Origin: Hyphomicrobiales bacterium
GTDB lineage: Bacteria; Pseudomonadota; Alphaproteobacteria; Rhizobiales; Rhizobiaceae
Reading direction: 5' to 3'
DNA length: 64,000 bases
NCBI GenBank assembly: GCA_900469625.1
Contig: UBXV01000015.1
Location: forward strand, 21,221 to 85,220
Shown: positions 1-8,358 of the stretch, one piece after another
Layout: the number at the start of each line of letters is the position of its first letter
Numbering within the stretch: position 1 is the stretch's first letter
Made by a program: the position numbers and the translations under genes
Notes under the pieces: model-generated
The model's input: only the letters and a program-made list of their open reading frames with translations
The model's database searches: none
Told to the model about the DNA's origin: nothing

Positions 1-1
1 G

Positions 2-991
2 CCGCCGGTCGTTGCCGGAGACAAGGGCTTTTCGGGCCTTGCCGACGGCGAGGGAAACCCGGTCGACGACGATTTCAAGGCCCGCCGGCGGGACATGCTG
101 CTTGACGCTTTTGGTGAATGCGATCCCGATGTGGTGATTTTCGAAGCGTTTCCGTTCGGGCGCCGCCAGATGCGGTTCGAACTGATGCCCTTGCTCGAAC
201 GCATCGAGGCGACAAGCCCGCGGCCGCTGGTGGCGACTTCGCTGCGCGATATCCTTCAGGAGAGAAACAAGCCGGGTCGGGCCGAGGAAATGCTGGCGCT
301 GGTGCAGGCGCATTTTGATCTGGTGCTCGTGCATGGGGATCCAGCCTTTGCCCGGATCGAGGAGACCTTTCCATTTGCGCATGAGATTGCAGACAAGGTC
401 GTCTATACCGGGCTCGTCGCCGGCAGCCCGCCGGCGGCACCTTCGGAACATTTCCATGTGCTGGTTTCGGCAGGCGGCGGCGCGGTCGGCAAGGAGCTGA
501 TCGGCGCCGGTCTCGAGGCCGCCAAGCTCCTGCCCGCCGCGCTGAGCTGGTGCCTCATTACGGGTCCAAATCTGCCGCAGGCCGACTATGTCGCTTTCGA
601 GGCCAGTGCTCCCGGCAATGCCAAGCTGTTCCGATTTCGGCGCGATTTTGCCAGCCTGCTTTCGGGCGCGCGGCTTTCGGTCTCGCAAGCCGGATACAAC
701 ACGGTCTGCGATATCATTCGCGCCGGCTGCGCATCGCTGCTGGTGCCGTTCACGGCAGGCGGCGAGACGGAGCAGACGACACGGGCCTTGCGACTGGAAA
801 AACTTGGGCTCGCCGGTGTCCTGCCGGAGAGCGAGGTAACGCCAGCCCGTTTGGCGCACGACGTCGAGACGCAGCTGACGCGTGCGAAGCCCGCGATGCC
901 GCCGCTCGACCTCGAAGGAGCGGCCCACACCGCGGCAATCCTTCGCGAGCGGCTCTCGCTGATGCCGGTCAGACCTTCCCGATCAGCATGA
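2..991 (+). CDS. Predicted glycosyltransferase (GT-B / MurG-like), 5' end outside window
   Basis: The frame is open from base 2 and no start with a ribosome site precedes the conserved part, so the gene begins left of the window; about 329 residues are visible. The C-terminal half looks like the nucleotide-sugar binding half of GT-B enzymes (COG4671 / MurG-like): a glycine-rich loop 'SAGGGAVGKELIGAG', then 'SQAGYNTVCDIIRAG' and 'PFTAGGETEQTTRA', which match the layout of the MurG donor-binding loops. No signal peptide or membrane segment is seen, so a cytoplasmic enzyme is expected. It overlaps the 3' end of the convergent methyltransferase gene by 23 bases. Donor and acceptor are unknown; a role in a surface polysaccharide or glycolipid is an inference. 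Confidence 0.75.
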   Translation, partial: PPVVAGDKGFSGLADGEGNPVDDDFKARRRDMLLDAFGECDPDVVIFEAFPFGRRQMRFELMPLLERIEATSPRPLVATSLRDILQERNKPGRAEEMLALVQAHFDLVLVHGDPAFARIEETFPFAHEIADKVVYTGLVAGSPPAAPSEHFHVLVSAGGGAVGKELIGAGLEAAKLLPAALSWCLITGPNLPQADYVAFEASAPGNAKLFRFRRDFASLLSGARLSVSQAGYNTVCDIIRAGCASLLVPFTAGGETEQTTRALRLEKLGLAGVLPESEVTPARLAHDVETQLTRAKPAMPPLDLEGAAHTAAILRERLSLMPVRPSRSA

Positions 992-1643
992 AGCGCGTGT
1001 ATTTCTTCGTCGGCAAGGCGCCGGCGAAATCGAGAGTGGCGAGTTTGGCCTGATCGGCGAACGCCTCGATGGTCTCGACGCAATTGATATGCGTCGGTTC
1101 GCTGAAGTAGTCGTTGGACTGAAGAAGCACGCGCGTTCCCTTGGGGATCATGTCGAGCCAGCCCCGCAGGTCGGCAATGTGCTCGCAACTGGTGTTGACG
1201 ATCAGGTCCGCGCCAAGGCCCTGATAGTCGATCGCGTACATGTCGGCGGTCACGGCCCGGAAGCGTTCCGCAAAGGCGGCGTTCAGCGTGTGGGCAACTG
1301 TCTCGACCGACGGGTCGATGTCATAGCTCTCGGCCATGGCGATCTCGAAACGATAGTCCTCGAGCAACATCGCAGGCAGGATCCCGTACCAGCCGCCGAG
1401 TACGACAATGCGCTCATAGGACTTGCCTGCGGCTTTCAGCAGCGTGTCGCGCGCCCAGAGCTTGCAGGCGACCTGCTTGTGATTGAAGGCGTTGGCGATA
1501 TCGGCGTCCGGGTGCTTGGCGATAACCCTGGCGATGCCCGCGATCAACGGGCTCGCGGTATAGGCGGCAATTCCACGCGTCAGGTCGAACGCATTTTCGT
1601 ACCAATCGCTCACGGGAAGCTGGGGATGGCTGGTGTGTTTCAT
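969..1643 (-). CDS. SAM-dependent methyltransferase, class I, small
   Basis: 224 residues when started at the ATG at 1643 (MKHTSHPQLPVSDWYENAF); the frame is open further upstream but that part is Arg-rich and unlike a protein start. 'VVLGGWYGILP' at about residue 75 fits the glycine-rich SAM-binding motif I, and 'ADLIVNTSCEHIADLRGW' with 'GTRVLLQSNDYF' looks like the later beta strands of the Rossmann fold. There is no signal peptide. The gene is convergent with the glycosyltransferase and divergent from the ABC-like gene. The substrate is unknown. Confidence 0.65.
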   Translation of the reverse strand: MKHTSHPQLPVSDWYENAFDLTRGIAAYTASPLIAGIARVIAKHPDADIANAFNHKQVACKLWARDTLLKAAGKSYERIVVLGGWYGILPAMLLEDYRFEIAMAESYDIDPSVETVAHTLNAAFAERFRAVTADMYAIDYQGLGADLIVNTSCEHIADLRGWLDMIPKGTRVLLQSNDYFSEPTHINCVETIEAFADQAKLATLDFAGALPTKKYTRFMLIGKV

Positions 1644-1962
1644 GGCGTCGTTGTAAGCTGGCGGACAATCGAGCGCAACAAGGGCGTCGTTTGCCCCCCG
1701 GACGATCCGTCTGTCGTTAACAAGCCTGGATGCTGATCTCAACGCTGACGGTCTGTGTCCATTGCGGATTTCTCGTGCTCCTGCATAATCTAATAGACCG
1801 GATTCGCGGATCCGGCTGAGGTCTTGCCGAAGCACCGTCGCGACAGAGCGCCTGTGGCGGCATCGTCGAAGTGCATGACATAACAGGCATGTCGCAGCCG
1901 GGAATGGTGGCAGCTCGCGCCGCATACGTCGTAGTGTTCAATAAGGTCCCGTTGCCAGAAAC
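1644..1962. other. 319-base intergenic region, divergent promoters expected
   Basis: No credible gene is seen between the methyltransferase and the ABC-like gene. It holds a weak sigma-70-like pair in plus orientation (TTGCGG at 1762-1767, CATAAT at 1784-1789, spacer 16) and a 6-base-pair hairpin CCGGAT/ATCCGG at 1798-1815. The Arg/Cys-rich open frames here have no protein-like features. Confidence 0.35.
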
Positions 1963-4665
1963 ATGGAATCACGCCTCTCCCGCTACATTTGGAATCATAC
2001 GCGCAAGGACCAGCTCTGGATCCTCGTGATCGTCGCGCTGTCGATGATCCCGTATTTCCTGTCGTTCGATCTGCCCAAGCAGATTGTCAACGGACCGATC
2101 CAGGGCGACGGCTTCGACAGTCCGGAAGCGACCCAGGCATTCCTGGCGTTGTCCTTCGACCTGCCTTACGTCGGCACGATCAATCTCTTCGACGGCTTCC
2201 AGCTCGGTCGCGAAGGCATGCTTCTGGCGCTGAGCCTCGTCTTTCTGCTGCTCGTCGTCATCAACGGTCTCTTCAAGTTCTACATCAATACCTTCAAGGG
2301 CAGGCTTGGCGAGCGCCTATTGCGGCGCATCCGCTTCGAACTTGTCGATCGCGTCCTGCGATTTCCGCCGACGCATTTCAAGCGGGTGAAGCCCGCCGAA
2401 ATCTCGACCATGATCAAGGATGAGGTGGAGCCGCTCGGCGGCTTCACCGGCGATGCCTTCGTGTCGCCGGCGCTGCTCGGCGGACAGGCGCTGACGGCGC
2501 TGATCTTCATCCTGCTGCAAAGCTTCTGGCTCGGGCTGATTGCCACGGTCATCGTTGCCGTGCAGGCGGTCATCATTCCGCGCATGCGTAAGCGCCTGCT
2601 CGTGCTTGGGCGCGAGCGCCAGCTGACGGCGCGCGAACTGTCGGGACGGGTGAGTGAAATCGTCGACGGCATCGGCACGATCCGCGGCTACGACACGTCC
2701 AATTTCGAGCGTGCGGACATCGCTTCACGGCTCGCACGGATCTTCAAGATCCGCTACGACCTCTATCAGTGGAAGTTCCTGGTCAAGTTCATCAACAACT
2801 TCCTCGCCCAAGTGACGCCGTTCCTGTTCTACTCGATCGGCGGCTATTTCGCACTTCAGGGCCGGCTCGACATTGGCCAGCTCGTCGCGGTCATCGGCGC
2901 CTACAAGGATCTGCCCGGGCCGCTGAAGGAGCTTATCGACTGGGATCAGGCGCGCCAGGACGTGCAGGTCAAATATGCGCAGGTGGTCGAACAGTTCAGT
3001 GTCGATCCACTGATCGATCCCAAGGTTCACGCAATTGCAACGGCAAGCCCCGAGCCGCTGGTCGGTCCGTTGGCCGCCATCAACCTGACCGTGACCGACG
3101 ACGGCGGTGTGACGCTGCTCGATCACGTCTCGCTGCAGGTCCAGCCGGGTGAGGCGGTTGCACTCAAGGGCGGCGGCGAAGTGCTGGCCGAAGCCTTTGC
3201 ACGGCTGATCTGGCCGGCGGGTGGTCGTGTCGTCATCGGAGGCCAGGACATTCTCGACCTGCCGGAATCGGTCACTGGCCGCCGGATTTCCTATGCGTCT
3301 TCCGATGTCTACGTGTTTCAGGGCAGCCTTGGCGACAACCTGCTTTATGGCTTGAAGCATGCACCCCTGACCGATGTCCAATATGAGGGCGAGCGCGCTG
3401 CCCACCGCAAGTGGGAACTGGTCGAAGCCAAGCTGGCCGGCAACCCGCACTTCGACGTCAACAGCGACTGGATCGATTATCAGGCAGCAGGCGCAACCGG
3501 GCCGGACGATCTGCTCATCAAGATCCGGCCCGTTCTCGACGCTGTCCTCTTGACTAACGACGTGCTTGCGCTCGCCGTGCGCTCGACCATCGATCCGAAC
3601 CGCAATGCAGCCTTTGCTGCCGGGATCGTCGAAATGCGCAGCGCGCTGCGCGAGCGTCTCGAGACGGAAAAGTTGAGCGACCTCGTGGTGTTCTTCGAGC
3701 CTGGTTCGTACAATATCGAAGCAACGATCGGGGAAAACCTGCTCTTCGGCACGATCACCGATCAGGCGATGTGGGATGACGCGCTCGAAGGGCATCCGTT
3801 CTTCAAGACCGTGCTGCAGCGTGTCGGCCTGCGCGACGTCTTCTACGAGATGGGCCTGGAGATCGCGGAGAACGTCGTCGAACTGTTCCGCGACTTGCCG
3901 CCGGATCACCCGTTCTTCCAGCAGTTGACCTTCATGACGGCCGAGGAGATCCCCGTTTACGAAGCGCTGTTGCAGAAGGTGAGGGGCCGCCCGCGCGCCG
4001 ACGTCGCCGAGGATGACCAGGTCAAGATCATCCGCCTGTGCTTCGGCTATATCGAGCCGCGCCACCGTTTCGGTCTCCTGACGGACGAACTGATGGCAAA
4101 GATCGTTGCGGGACGTCGCGAATTCGACGAGGGCCTGCCCGCGGATCTCGCCGGCATGATCGAGCACTATCGCCCCAACCGCTACATCGCCTCCGGCAGC
4201 ATCATCGACAACGTCCTCTTCGGCCGCATCGGCCACAAGCATGCGGACGGATCGGAGAAGATCCGCGCGATCGTGCGCGACCTGTTCGAGGCCGTCGGTC
4301 TCTATAATGAAGTGCTCGCCTTCGGCTTCGATTTCAACGTTGGCGCCGGCGGCAAGCGCCTGACCGCCGGGCAGAGACAGAAGCTGGATCTGGCGCGGGC
4401 GCTGATCCGGATCTGCGATTTTTATATCTTCAATCAGCCTCTGCTCGCGCTCGACCAGCGGGTGCAGGAACAGGTGATCCGCAACGTGTTTGCGCTTCTG
4501 CGGCAGGATGGGCGCAATCCGGCAATCGTCTGGGTGGTGGCCAATCCGGCTGTCATGGAGTTGTTCGATCGGGTGGCCGTCTTCGAGAATGGCCGCCTGC
4601 TTCGCGACGAGACTACGGAAGTGGGGGCTAACGAAGGACCCGACTATAAGGAAATGGCATCTTGA
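1963..4665 (+). CDS. ABC-exporter-like membrane protein with degenerate, expanded nucleotide-binding domain
   Basis: 900 residues. Residues about 1-330 form an ABC exporter type membrane domain (hydrophobic stretches near 18-35, 88-105, 170-200 and 275-295, with 'KGRLGERLLRRIRFELVDRVLRFP' style coupling sequence). The rest is homologous to a nucleotide-binding domain but decayed: the Walker A site reads 'ALKGGGEVLAEAF' without the GKS/T lysine, the signature reads 'LTAGQRQKLDLARAL' instead of LSGGQ, and Walker B reads 'CDFYIFNQPLLALD' where a DE pair is expected. About 300 residues are inserted between the Walker A half and the signature half. The Q-loop-following motif appears three times: GSLGDNLLYG (near 452), ATIGENLLFG (near 587) and GSIIDNVLFG (near 744). 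ATP hydrolysis is therefore doubtful. The cyclic-nucleotide-binding gene follows after 92 bases. The ribosome site is weak. Confidence 0.8.
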   Translation: MESRLSRYIWNHTRKDQLWILVIVALSMIPYFLSFDLPKQIVNGPIQGDGFDSPEATQAFLALSFDLPYVGTINLFDGFQLGREGMLLALSLVFLLLVVINGLFKFYINTFKGRLGERLLRRIRFELVDRVLRFPPTHFKRVKPAEISTMIKDEVEPLGGFTGDAFVSPALLGGQALTALIFILLQSFWLGLIATVIVAVQAVIIPRMRKRLLVLGRERQLTARELSGRVSEIVDGIGTIRGYDTSNFERADIASRLARIFKIRYDLYQWKFLVKFINNFLAQVTPFLFYSIGGYFALQGRLDIGQLVAVIGAYKDLPGPLKELIDWDQARQDVQVKYAQVVEQFSVDPLIDPKVHAIATASPEPLVGPLAAINLTVTDDGGVTLLDHVSLQVQPGEAVALKGGGEVLAEAFARLIWPAGGRVVIGGQDILDLPESVTGRRISYASSDVYVFQGSLGDNLLYGLKHAPLTDVQYEGERAAHRKWELVEAKLAGNPHFDVNSDWIDYQAAGATGPDDLLIKIRPVLDAVLLTNDVLALAVRSTIDPNRNAAFAAGIVEMRSALRERLETEKLSDLVVFFEPGSYNIEATIGENLLFGTITDQAMWDDALEGHPFFKTVLQRVGLRDVFYEMGLEIAENVVELFRDLPPDHPFFQQLTFMTAEEIPVYEALLQKVRGRPRADVAEDDQVKIIRLCFGYIEPRHRFGLLTDELMAKIVAGRREFDEGLPADLAGMIEHYRPNRYIASGSIIDNVLFGRIGHKHADGSEKIRAIVRDLFEAVGLYNEVLAFGFDFNVGAGGKRLTAGQRQKLDLARALIRICDFYIFNQPLLALDQRVQEQVIRNVFALLRQDGRNPAIVWVVANPAVMELFDRVAVFENGRLLRDETTEVGANEGPDYKEMAS

Positions 4666-4757
4666 TGTAATATTAATGTCAGGGCACGAGCATAAGGTCC
4701 CGCAGCCAAGCGGGACACAGGTTGCCCCCGACCGAATACTGGGAGAAACGGATTGTG

Positions 4758-5222
4758 ATGTTGCTCAAGGATGAAGTGGAAATGCTGCGCCGGATAACCC
4801 TGTTTTCAGGATTGCCGCCTGCAAAATTGAAACTCCTCGCCTTCACGTCCGATCGGGTCATGTACAGTTCAGGAGAAGCGCTTTTCTACCAGGGCGATAT
4901 CGGCGACGCCGCCTATGTCATCCTGTCGGGCAAGGCCGACGTTCTGGTCACCACTGCCGGCGGACCGCTGAAACTCGCCGAAGTCGAGCAGAACTCGATC
5001 GTCGGCGAAATCGCCATTCTCTGTAACACGCCGCGCACGGCGACCGTGCGCACGACGACCCCGCTCGAAGCGCTGAGGATCCGCAAGGACGATTTCCTCA
5101 AGCTGCTGGCCGACTTCCCCGAGATGGCCGTTGAAATCATGCGGGTCCTTGCCGACCGCCTCAGCCAGACGACGGCCGAATTGACCGAAGCGCGTAGCCG
5201 AAACGAACGCATGGAAGCGTGA
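4758..5222 (+). CDS. Stand-alone cyclic nucleotide-binding domain protein
   Basis: 154 residues from ATG 4758; a GTG at 4755 is equally possible, both lying behind GGGAG at 4741-4745. The body is one Crp/Fnr-type cNMP-binding fold: 'RITLFSGLPPAKLKLLAF', 'GEALFYQGDIGDAAYVILSG', the phosphate-binding cassette region 'IVGEIAILCNTPRTATVRT', and a C-terminal helix. There is no helix-turn-helix, so it is not a transcription factor of the Crp type; it more likely senses a nucleotide and acts on a partner. It lies just downstream of the degenerate ABC-like gene on the same strand, so that protein is a candidate partner (inference). Confidence 0.8.
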   Translation: MLLKDEVEMLRRITLFSGLPPAKLKLLAFTSDRVMYSSGEALFYQGDIGDAAYVILSGKADVLVTTAGGPLKLAEVEQNSIVGEIAILCNTPRTATVRTTTPLEALRIRKDDFLKLLADFPEMAVEIMRVLADRLSQTTAELTEARSRNERMEA

Positions 5223-5321
5223 GGTCGCGTCAGGGTCATGCGCCGATGGCATGTCCCTTGCGCATGGAAGACCTCCGCAAAAACGATTCCGCTTGGCCGG
5301 GATATGGGCTAGAGAAGCGCC

Positions 5322-6083
5322 ATGCGTGCGATCACCTATTTCTGCAAGACCGTTCATTTCCCCGACAAGCCTGAGAAGAAGCGCTTTTTTGCGCGCCTCC
5401 AGAGCGGCGAATGGGAGCCGTGCACCTTTCAAAATATCGAGCGCCTCGTCGATGCCGAAACGACCTTTGTCGATATCGGCGGCTGGATCGGCGTCACACC
5501 CTATTGGGCAGCCCAGATCGCCGACAACGTCATCACCGTCGAGCCCGATCCGGTCTGCTTCGGCATCCTCAAGGAAATGGAGCCGCAGAATGAAGGCGAT
5601 GTCGCGCTGATCAATGCTGCCCTTTCGGAAGACGCCGTCCTCGTTTTGAATTCCGTCGGTGGCGGTTTCGGCAGTTCGGAGACCTCGGCGCTGATCGCCG
5701 ACGATACCGGGCAGGCGATCAAGGCGAAAACCATCACCATCGCCGAACTGCAATCGATGGCGCGCACCGACAGGCTGTGTTTCAAGATCGATATCGAAGG
5801 CTACGAATACCGGTCGCTCGCACAGTTTCGCGACATCGACCGCAAACGGACGACCGGCGTTCTGCTTGCCGTGCATCCGCAGATCCTGTTTGCTTCGCTG
5901 AGCGGGCCGGCCATCGTCAGGGCCTTTCGCACTGTCGCGGCCACCTGCGGGCTCGTGCGCAGCTTCCGCGGCTTCCGTCTCGACAATCCGCAGGCGATCT
6001 GGACCGCGCTCAAGAAGTCCATCGCGCGGCGCGAGTTCCGCGGCTTCGATCTGCTCTTTGTTTCCAAAACCACCGGCCGCTAG
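5322..6083 (+). CDS. FkbM family methyltransferase
   Basis: 253 residues. 'FVDIGGWIGVTPYWAAQIADNVITVEPDP' carries the FkbM signature: SAM motif I followed by an acidic residue at the end of the second strand. 'CFKIDIEGYEY' is the typical FkbM motif (KxDIEGxE). These enzymes usually O-methylate sugars or lipids. The gene starts 99 bases after the cNMP-binding gene on the same strand. Together with the nearby glycosyltransferase and small methyltransferase it suggests a surface glycan modification locus, which is inference only. Confidence 0.8.
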   Translation: MRAITYFCKTVHFPDKPEKKRFFARLQSGEWEPCTFQNIERLVDAETTFVDIGGWIGVTPYWAAQIADNVITVEPDPVCFGILKEMEPQNEGDVALINAALSEDAVLVLNSVGGGFGSSETSALIADDTGQAIKAKTITIAELQSMARTDRLCFKIDIEGYEYRSLAQFRDIDRKRTTGVLLAVHPQILFASLSGPAIVRAFRTVAATCGLVRSFRGFRLDNPQAIWTALKKSIARREFRGFDLLFVSKTTGR

Positions 6084-6215
6084 AAGGCTGCACGTTCGGC
6101 AGTCGCGTCGGTGAACTTGCGCGGACGAAATCGTTTGCGCTGCCGCGCAGGTGCCACCAACGATTGGCCACGATCTGTGGTTATGATGCCTCCTTTCAAA
6201 CCGAGGGAGGATCCG

Positions 6216-6635
6216 ATGAAGACTTGGGAAGCGATGCACCCCGGCGCCCGCTGGATTGCGCCTGAAACGGATTTGCGGACCGTCGCGCGGATCATGCGCG
6301 ACGAAGACATCGGCGCCCTGCCGGTCGGCGAGGACGATCGCCTCATCGGCATGGTGACGGATCGCGACATTGCGGTGCGCGCCTGGGCAAACGGCCACGA
6401 TGCGGCGACGCTGACCGCCCGCGACGTCATGACCAGGGACATCGTCTATTGCCGCACCAGCGAGACAATCGAGGATGCCGTGCGCTTGATGGAGACCCGC
6501 AAGGTCAGGCGGCTGCCCGTCATCGATGACGAAAAGCGCATGGTCGGCATGCTGTCGCTCGGCGACATCTCGCACGCGACCAGCCGTGAACTGACGAGTG
6601 GCCTTGTCAAGGCCGTCACGGCACATCACGCCTGA
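6216..6635 (+). CDS. CBS-domain pair protein
   Basis: 139 residues from ATG 6216, chosen because GGGAGG at 6205-6210 precedes it. It consists of two CBS motifs: residues about 5-60 ('DIGALPVGEDDRLIGMVTDRDIA') and 70-125 ('VRRLPVIDDEKRMVGMLSLGDIS'). Such stand-alone Bateman modules bind adenine nucleotides and sense energy state or stress. No enzyme domain is attached. It is followed by a hairpin and then the convergent ompW gene. Confidence 0.85.
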   Translation: MKTWEAMHPGARWIAPETDLRTVARIMRDEDIGALPVGEDDRLIGMVTDRDIAVRAWANGHDAATLTARDVMTRDIVYCRTSETIEDAVRLMETRKVRRLPVIDDEKRMVGMLSLGDISHATSRELTSGLVKAVTAHHA

Positions 6636-6658
6636 AGCGAGCGCGTGCCTTTGTTTTA

Positions 6659-6681
6659 CCCTCGCCGCCTGGCGGCGAGGG
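6659..6681. terminator. Convergent-gene hairpin
   Basis: Perfect inverted repeat CCCTCGCCGCC / GGCGGCGAGGG around a single base, between the stop of the CBS gene (6635) and the stop of ompW (6723). The TTGTTTTA run lies on its left side, so as read on the minus strand the hairpin is followed by an A-rich stretch (TAAAACAA), and there is no U-tract on the plus strand. Likely a shared terminator, not proven. Confidence 0.5.
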
Positions 6682-6722
6682 TTGTCAGGCGTCGATCAGA
6701 CGCCATACCGCTGATGCCAATG

Positions 6723-7427
6723 TCAGAAGCGGTAGCTGATGCCCGTACCGATCAGCCAGGGGTCGAGCTTCACCTTGCCGGTCACAGCACCTGCGCCCGG
6801 CAGGGTCGCGCTGACGTCCGTTTCCAGGAACAGCTTCTTGACGTCGAAGTTGATGCCCCAGTGATCGTCGAGCTTGATGTCGACGCCCGCCTGCAGGGCG
6901 ACGCCAAACGTATTTTTCAGGTCGAAGCTGGAGAAATCGCCCTTGGCCTTCTCGTTGTAGAACATGGTGTAGTTCACGCCGGCGCCGACATAGGGCTTGA
7001 TCGTGTCGGTCAGATTGACGTGGTACTGCAGCGTCAATGTCGGCGGCAGCAGCCATGCCTTGCCGATCTCGCCGAGCCCGGCGATCGATCCGCTGCCTCT
7101 GGCCGTGTGCGGCGTCGTGCCGAGGATCAGCTCGGCGGCAATGTTGTCGGTGAAGAAGTAGGTGATGTCGAGCTCGGGCACCACCGAATTGCTGACGCCG
7201 ACCTTCTCGCCGTCGAGCGCGCTGCCATTCAGCTGCAGCGAGGCCCTGTCCTCAGGCAAGACGGCAAGAGCGCGGGCGCGGATCATCCACGGGCTCTGCT
7301 CGCTGATCGCCGGCAATTCCGGGGCGGGTTCGCTCGGTGCGGATAGGTCCGCGGCGCGTGCCGCAGTGGCCGAGGCCGCCAGCAGGAAAAATGCGGCGGC
7401 AGTTGGCAGGATGGAGCGAGTAGACAT
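6723..7427 (-). CDS. ompW: OmpW family outer membrane protein
   Basis: 234 residues from ATG 7427. An N-terminal signal peptide (MSTRSILPTAAAFFLLAASA, cleavage after ARA) is followed by an eight-stranded barrel typical of OmpW/YiaT: alternating strands such as 'ELDITYFFTDNIAAELILG', 'LTLQYHVNLTDTIKPYVGAG', 'HWGINFDVKKLFLETDV', ending in the aromatic 'LIGTGISYRF' needed for outer membrane insertion. OmpW proteins are small hydrophobic channels often induced by low oxygen. An FNR/FixK-like box lies about 100 bases upstream, in agreement. Confidence 0.88.
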   Translation of the reverse strand: MSTRSILPTAAAFFLLAASATAARAADLSAPSEPAPELPAISEQSPWMIRARALAVLPEDRASLQLNGSALDGEKVGVSNSVVPELDITYFFTDNIAAELILGTTPHTARGSGSIAGLGEIGKAWLLPPTLTLQYHVNLTDTIKPYVGAGVNYTMFYNEKAKGDFSSFDLKNTFGVALQAGVDIKLDDHWGINFDVKKLFLETDVSATLPGAGAVTGKVKLDPWLIGTGISYRF

Positions 7428-7528
7428 GATTCCGGACCCCCAGAAGAGTTTAGACATTGCCGATAGGGCTGTTGGCGGCAGGGAATCTGCGGCCGGCCGC
7501 ACTATGGGCGACGGGGCTCGAAGAGGGG

Positions 7529-7542
7529 TTGTTCTAGATCAA
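7529..7542 (-). promoter_or_regulatory. Candidate FNR/FixK box upstream of ompW
   Basis: TTGTTCTAGATCAA matches the consensus TTGAT-N4-ATCAA at nine of ten defined positions, with the invariant TTG-N8-CAA spacing. It lies about 100 bases upstream of the ompW start. E. coli ompW is under FNR control and rhizobia carry FnrN/FixK, so oxygen control is a fair inference. Confidence 0.5.
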
Positions 7543-7614
7543 GGCCATGCGTTGATTGACGCGGTGAGCGGCGCGGCGGATTCGGTCCGGCCGACGCTTT
7601 AGCCCGCGCAGCGC

Positions 7615-8358
7615 TCAATCCGGCATGCGCGGAATGCTGGCAAGCAGCCGCTGCGTGTAGGGATGCTTCGGGCTGGCGAGAATATCGTGGGTCTTGCCGC
7701 TCTCCACCACCTGTCCCTTTTCGAGGATGACCATCTCCTCGCACAGTGCAGCGACGACGCCGAGGTCGTGCGACACGAACACGAGCGTCAGCGATGCCGA
7801 CAGGGTCTTGAACAGCTCGACGATCCGGATGCGGGTCGACAGATCAAGCGCGCTGACGGCTTCATCGGCAAGGATGATCTGCGGGCGCGCAACGATGGCA
7901 CGTGCGATCGCGATGCGCTGGCGCTGGCCGCCGGAGAACTCGTGCGGATAGCGCCGCATGGCGTCGAGGGGCAGTCCGACGGCGTCCAGTGCCTGGGCGA
8001 CAGCGTCCTTGTGCGGCCCGGCGATACGCAGGGATTGCAACGGCTCGGCAATGATGTCGAGCACCTTCTGGCGCGGATCGAGCGAGGAGTAGGGGTCCTG
8101 GAAAACCGGCTGCACCGCGCGGCGATAGCGCCGCATGAAGGCGCTGTCGCCGGGGTCGAGCGCGTCGTCACCGAACCGGATCGTTCCGCTCGTGGGGCGT
8201 TCGAGGCCGAGCAGCAGCCGCAGCAGCGTCGTCTTGCCAGACCCGGACTCGCCGACGAGGCCGACGCTCGCGCCGGAGCGCACGCTGAACGACACGTCGG
8301 ACAAAACCTTGCGGTGACGGGAATAACCGAAGTTCACACTCTGCAGGTCCAGCATCAT
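7615..8358 (-). CDS. Peptide-type ABC importer, ATP-binding subunit (DppF/OppF-like)
   Basis: 247 residues. Walker A 'GESGSGKTTLLRLLLGL', Q-loop 'PVFQDPYSSLDPRQ', signature 'FSGGQRQRIAIARAI', Walker B 'IILADEAVSALDLS', H-loop 'VFVSHDLGVVAALC'; the C-terminal 'SPKHPYTQRLLASIP' is typical of the oligopeptide/nickel family. It is the last gene of a five-gene minus-strand operon and its start overlaps the stop of the other ATPase gene by 4 bases. With its partner it forms the ATPase heterodimer on the inner membrane. Confidence 0.9.
   Translation of the reverse strand: MMLDLQSVNFGYSRHRKVLSDVSFSVRSGASVGLVGESGSGKTTLLRLLLGLERPTSGTIRFGDDALDPGDSAFMRRYRRAVQPVFQDPYSSLDPRQKVLDIIAEPLQSLRIAGPHKDAVAQALDAVGLPLDAMRRYPHEFSGGQRQRIAIARAIVARPQIILADEAVSALDLSTRIRIVELFKTLSASLTLVFVSHDLGVVAALCEEMVILEKGQVVESGKTHDILASPKHPYTQRLLASIPRMPD

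Noticed and set aside
2725-4242. Long open frame of 505 residues opposite the ABC-like gene
   Set aside because: It is the GC-rich shadow of a plus-strand gene; composition is unlike a protein with fold features, and the plus frame has clear membrane and ABC motifs.
4869-6629. 586-residue open frame on the minus strand
   Set aside because: It runs antisense through the cNMP, FkbM and CBS genes, all of which have recognisable domains; no motif in the long frame.
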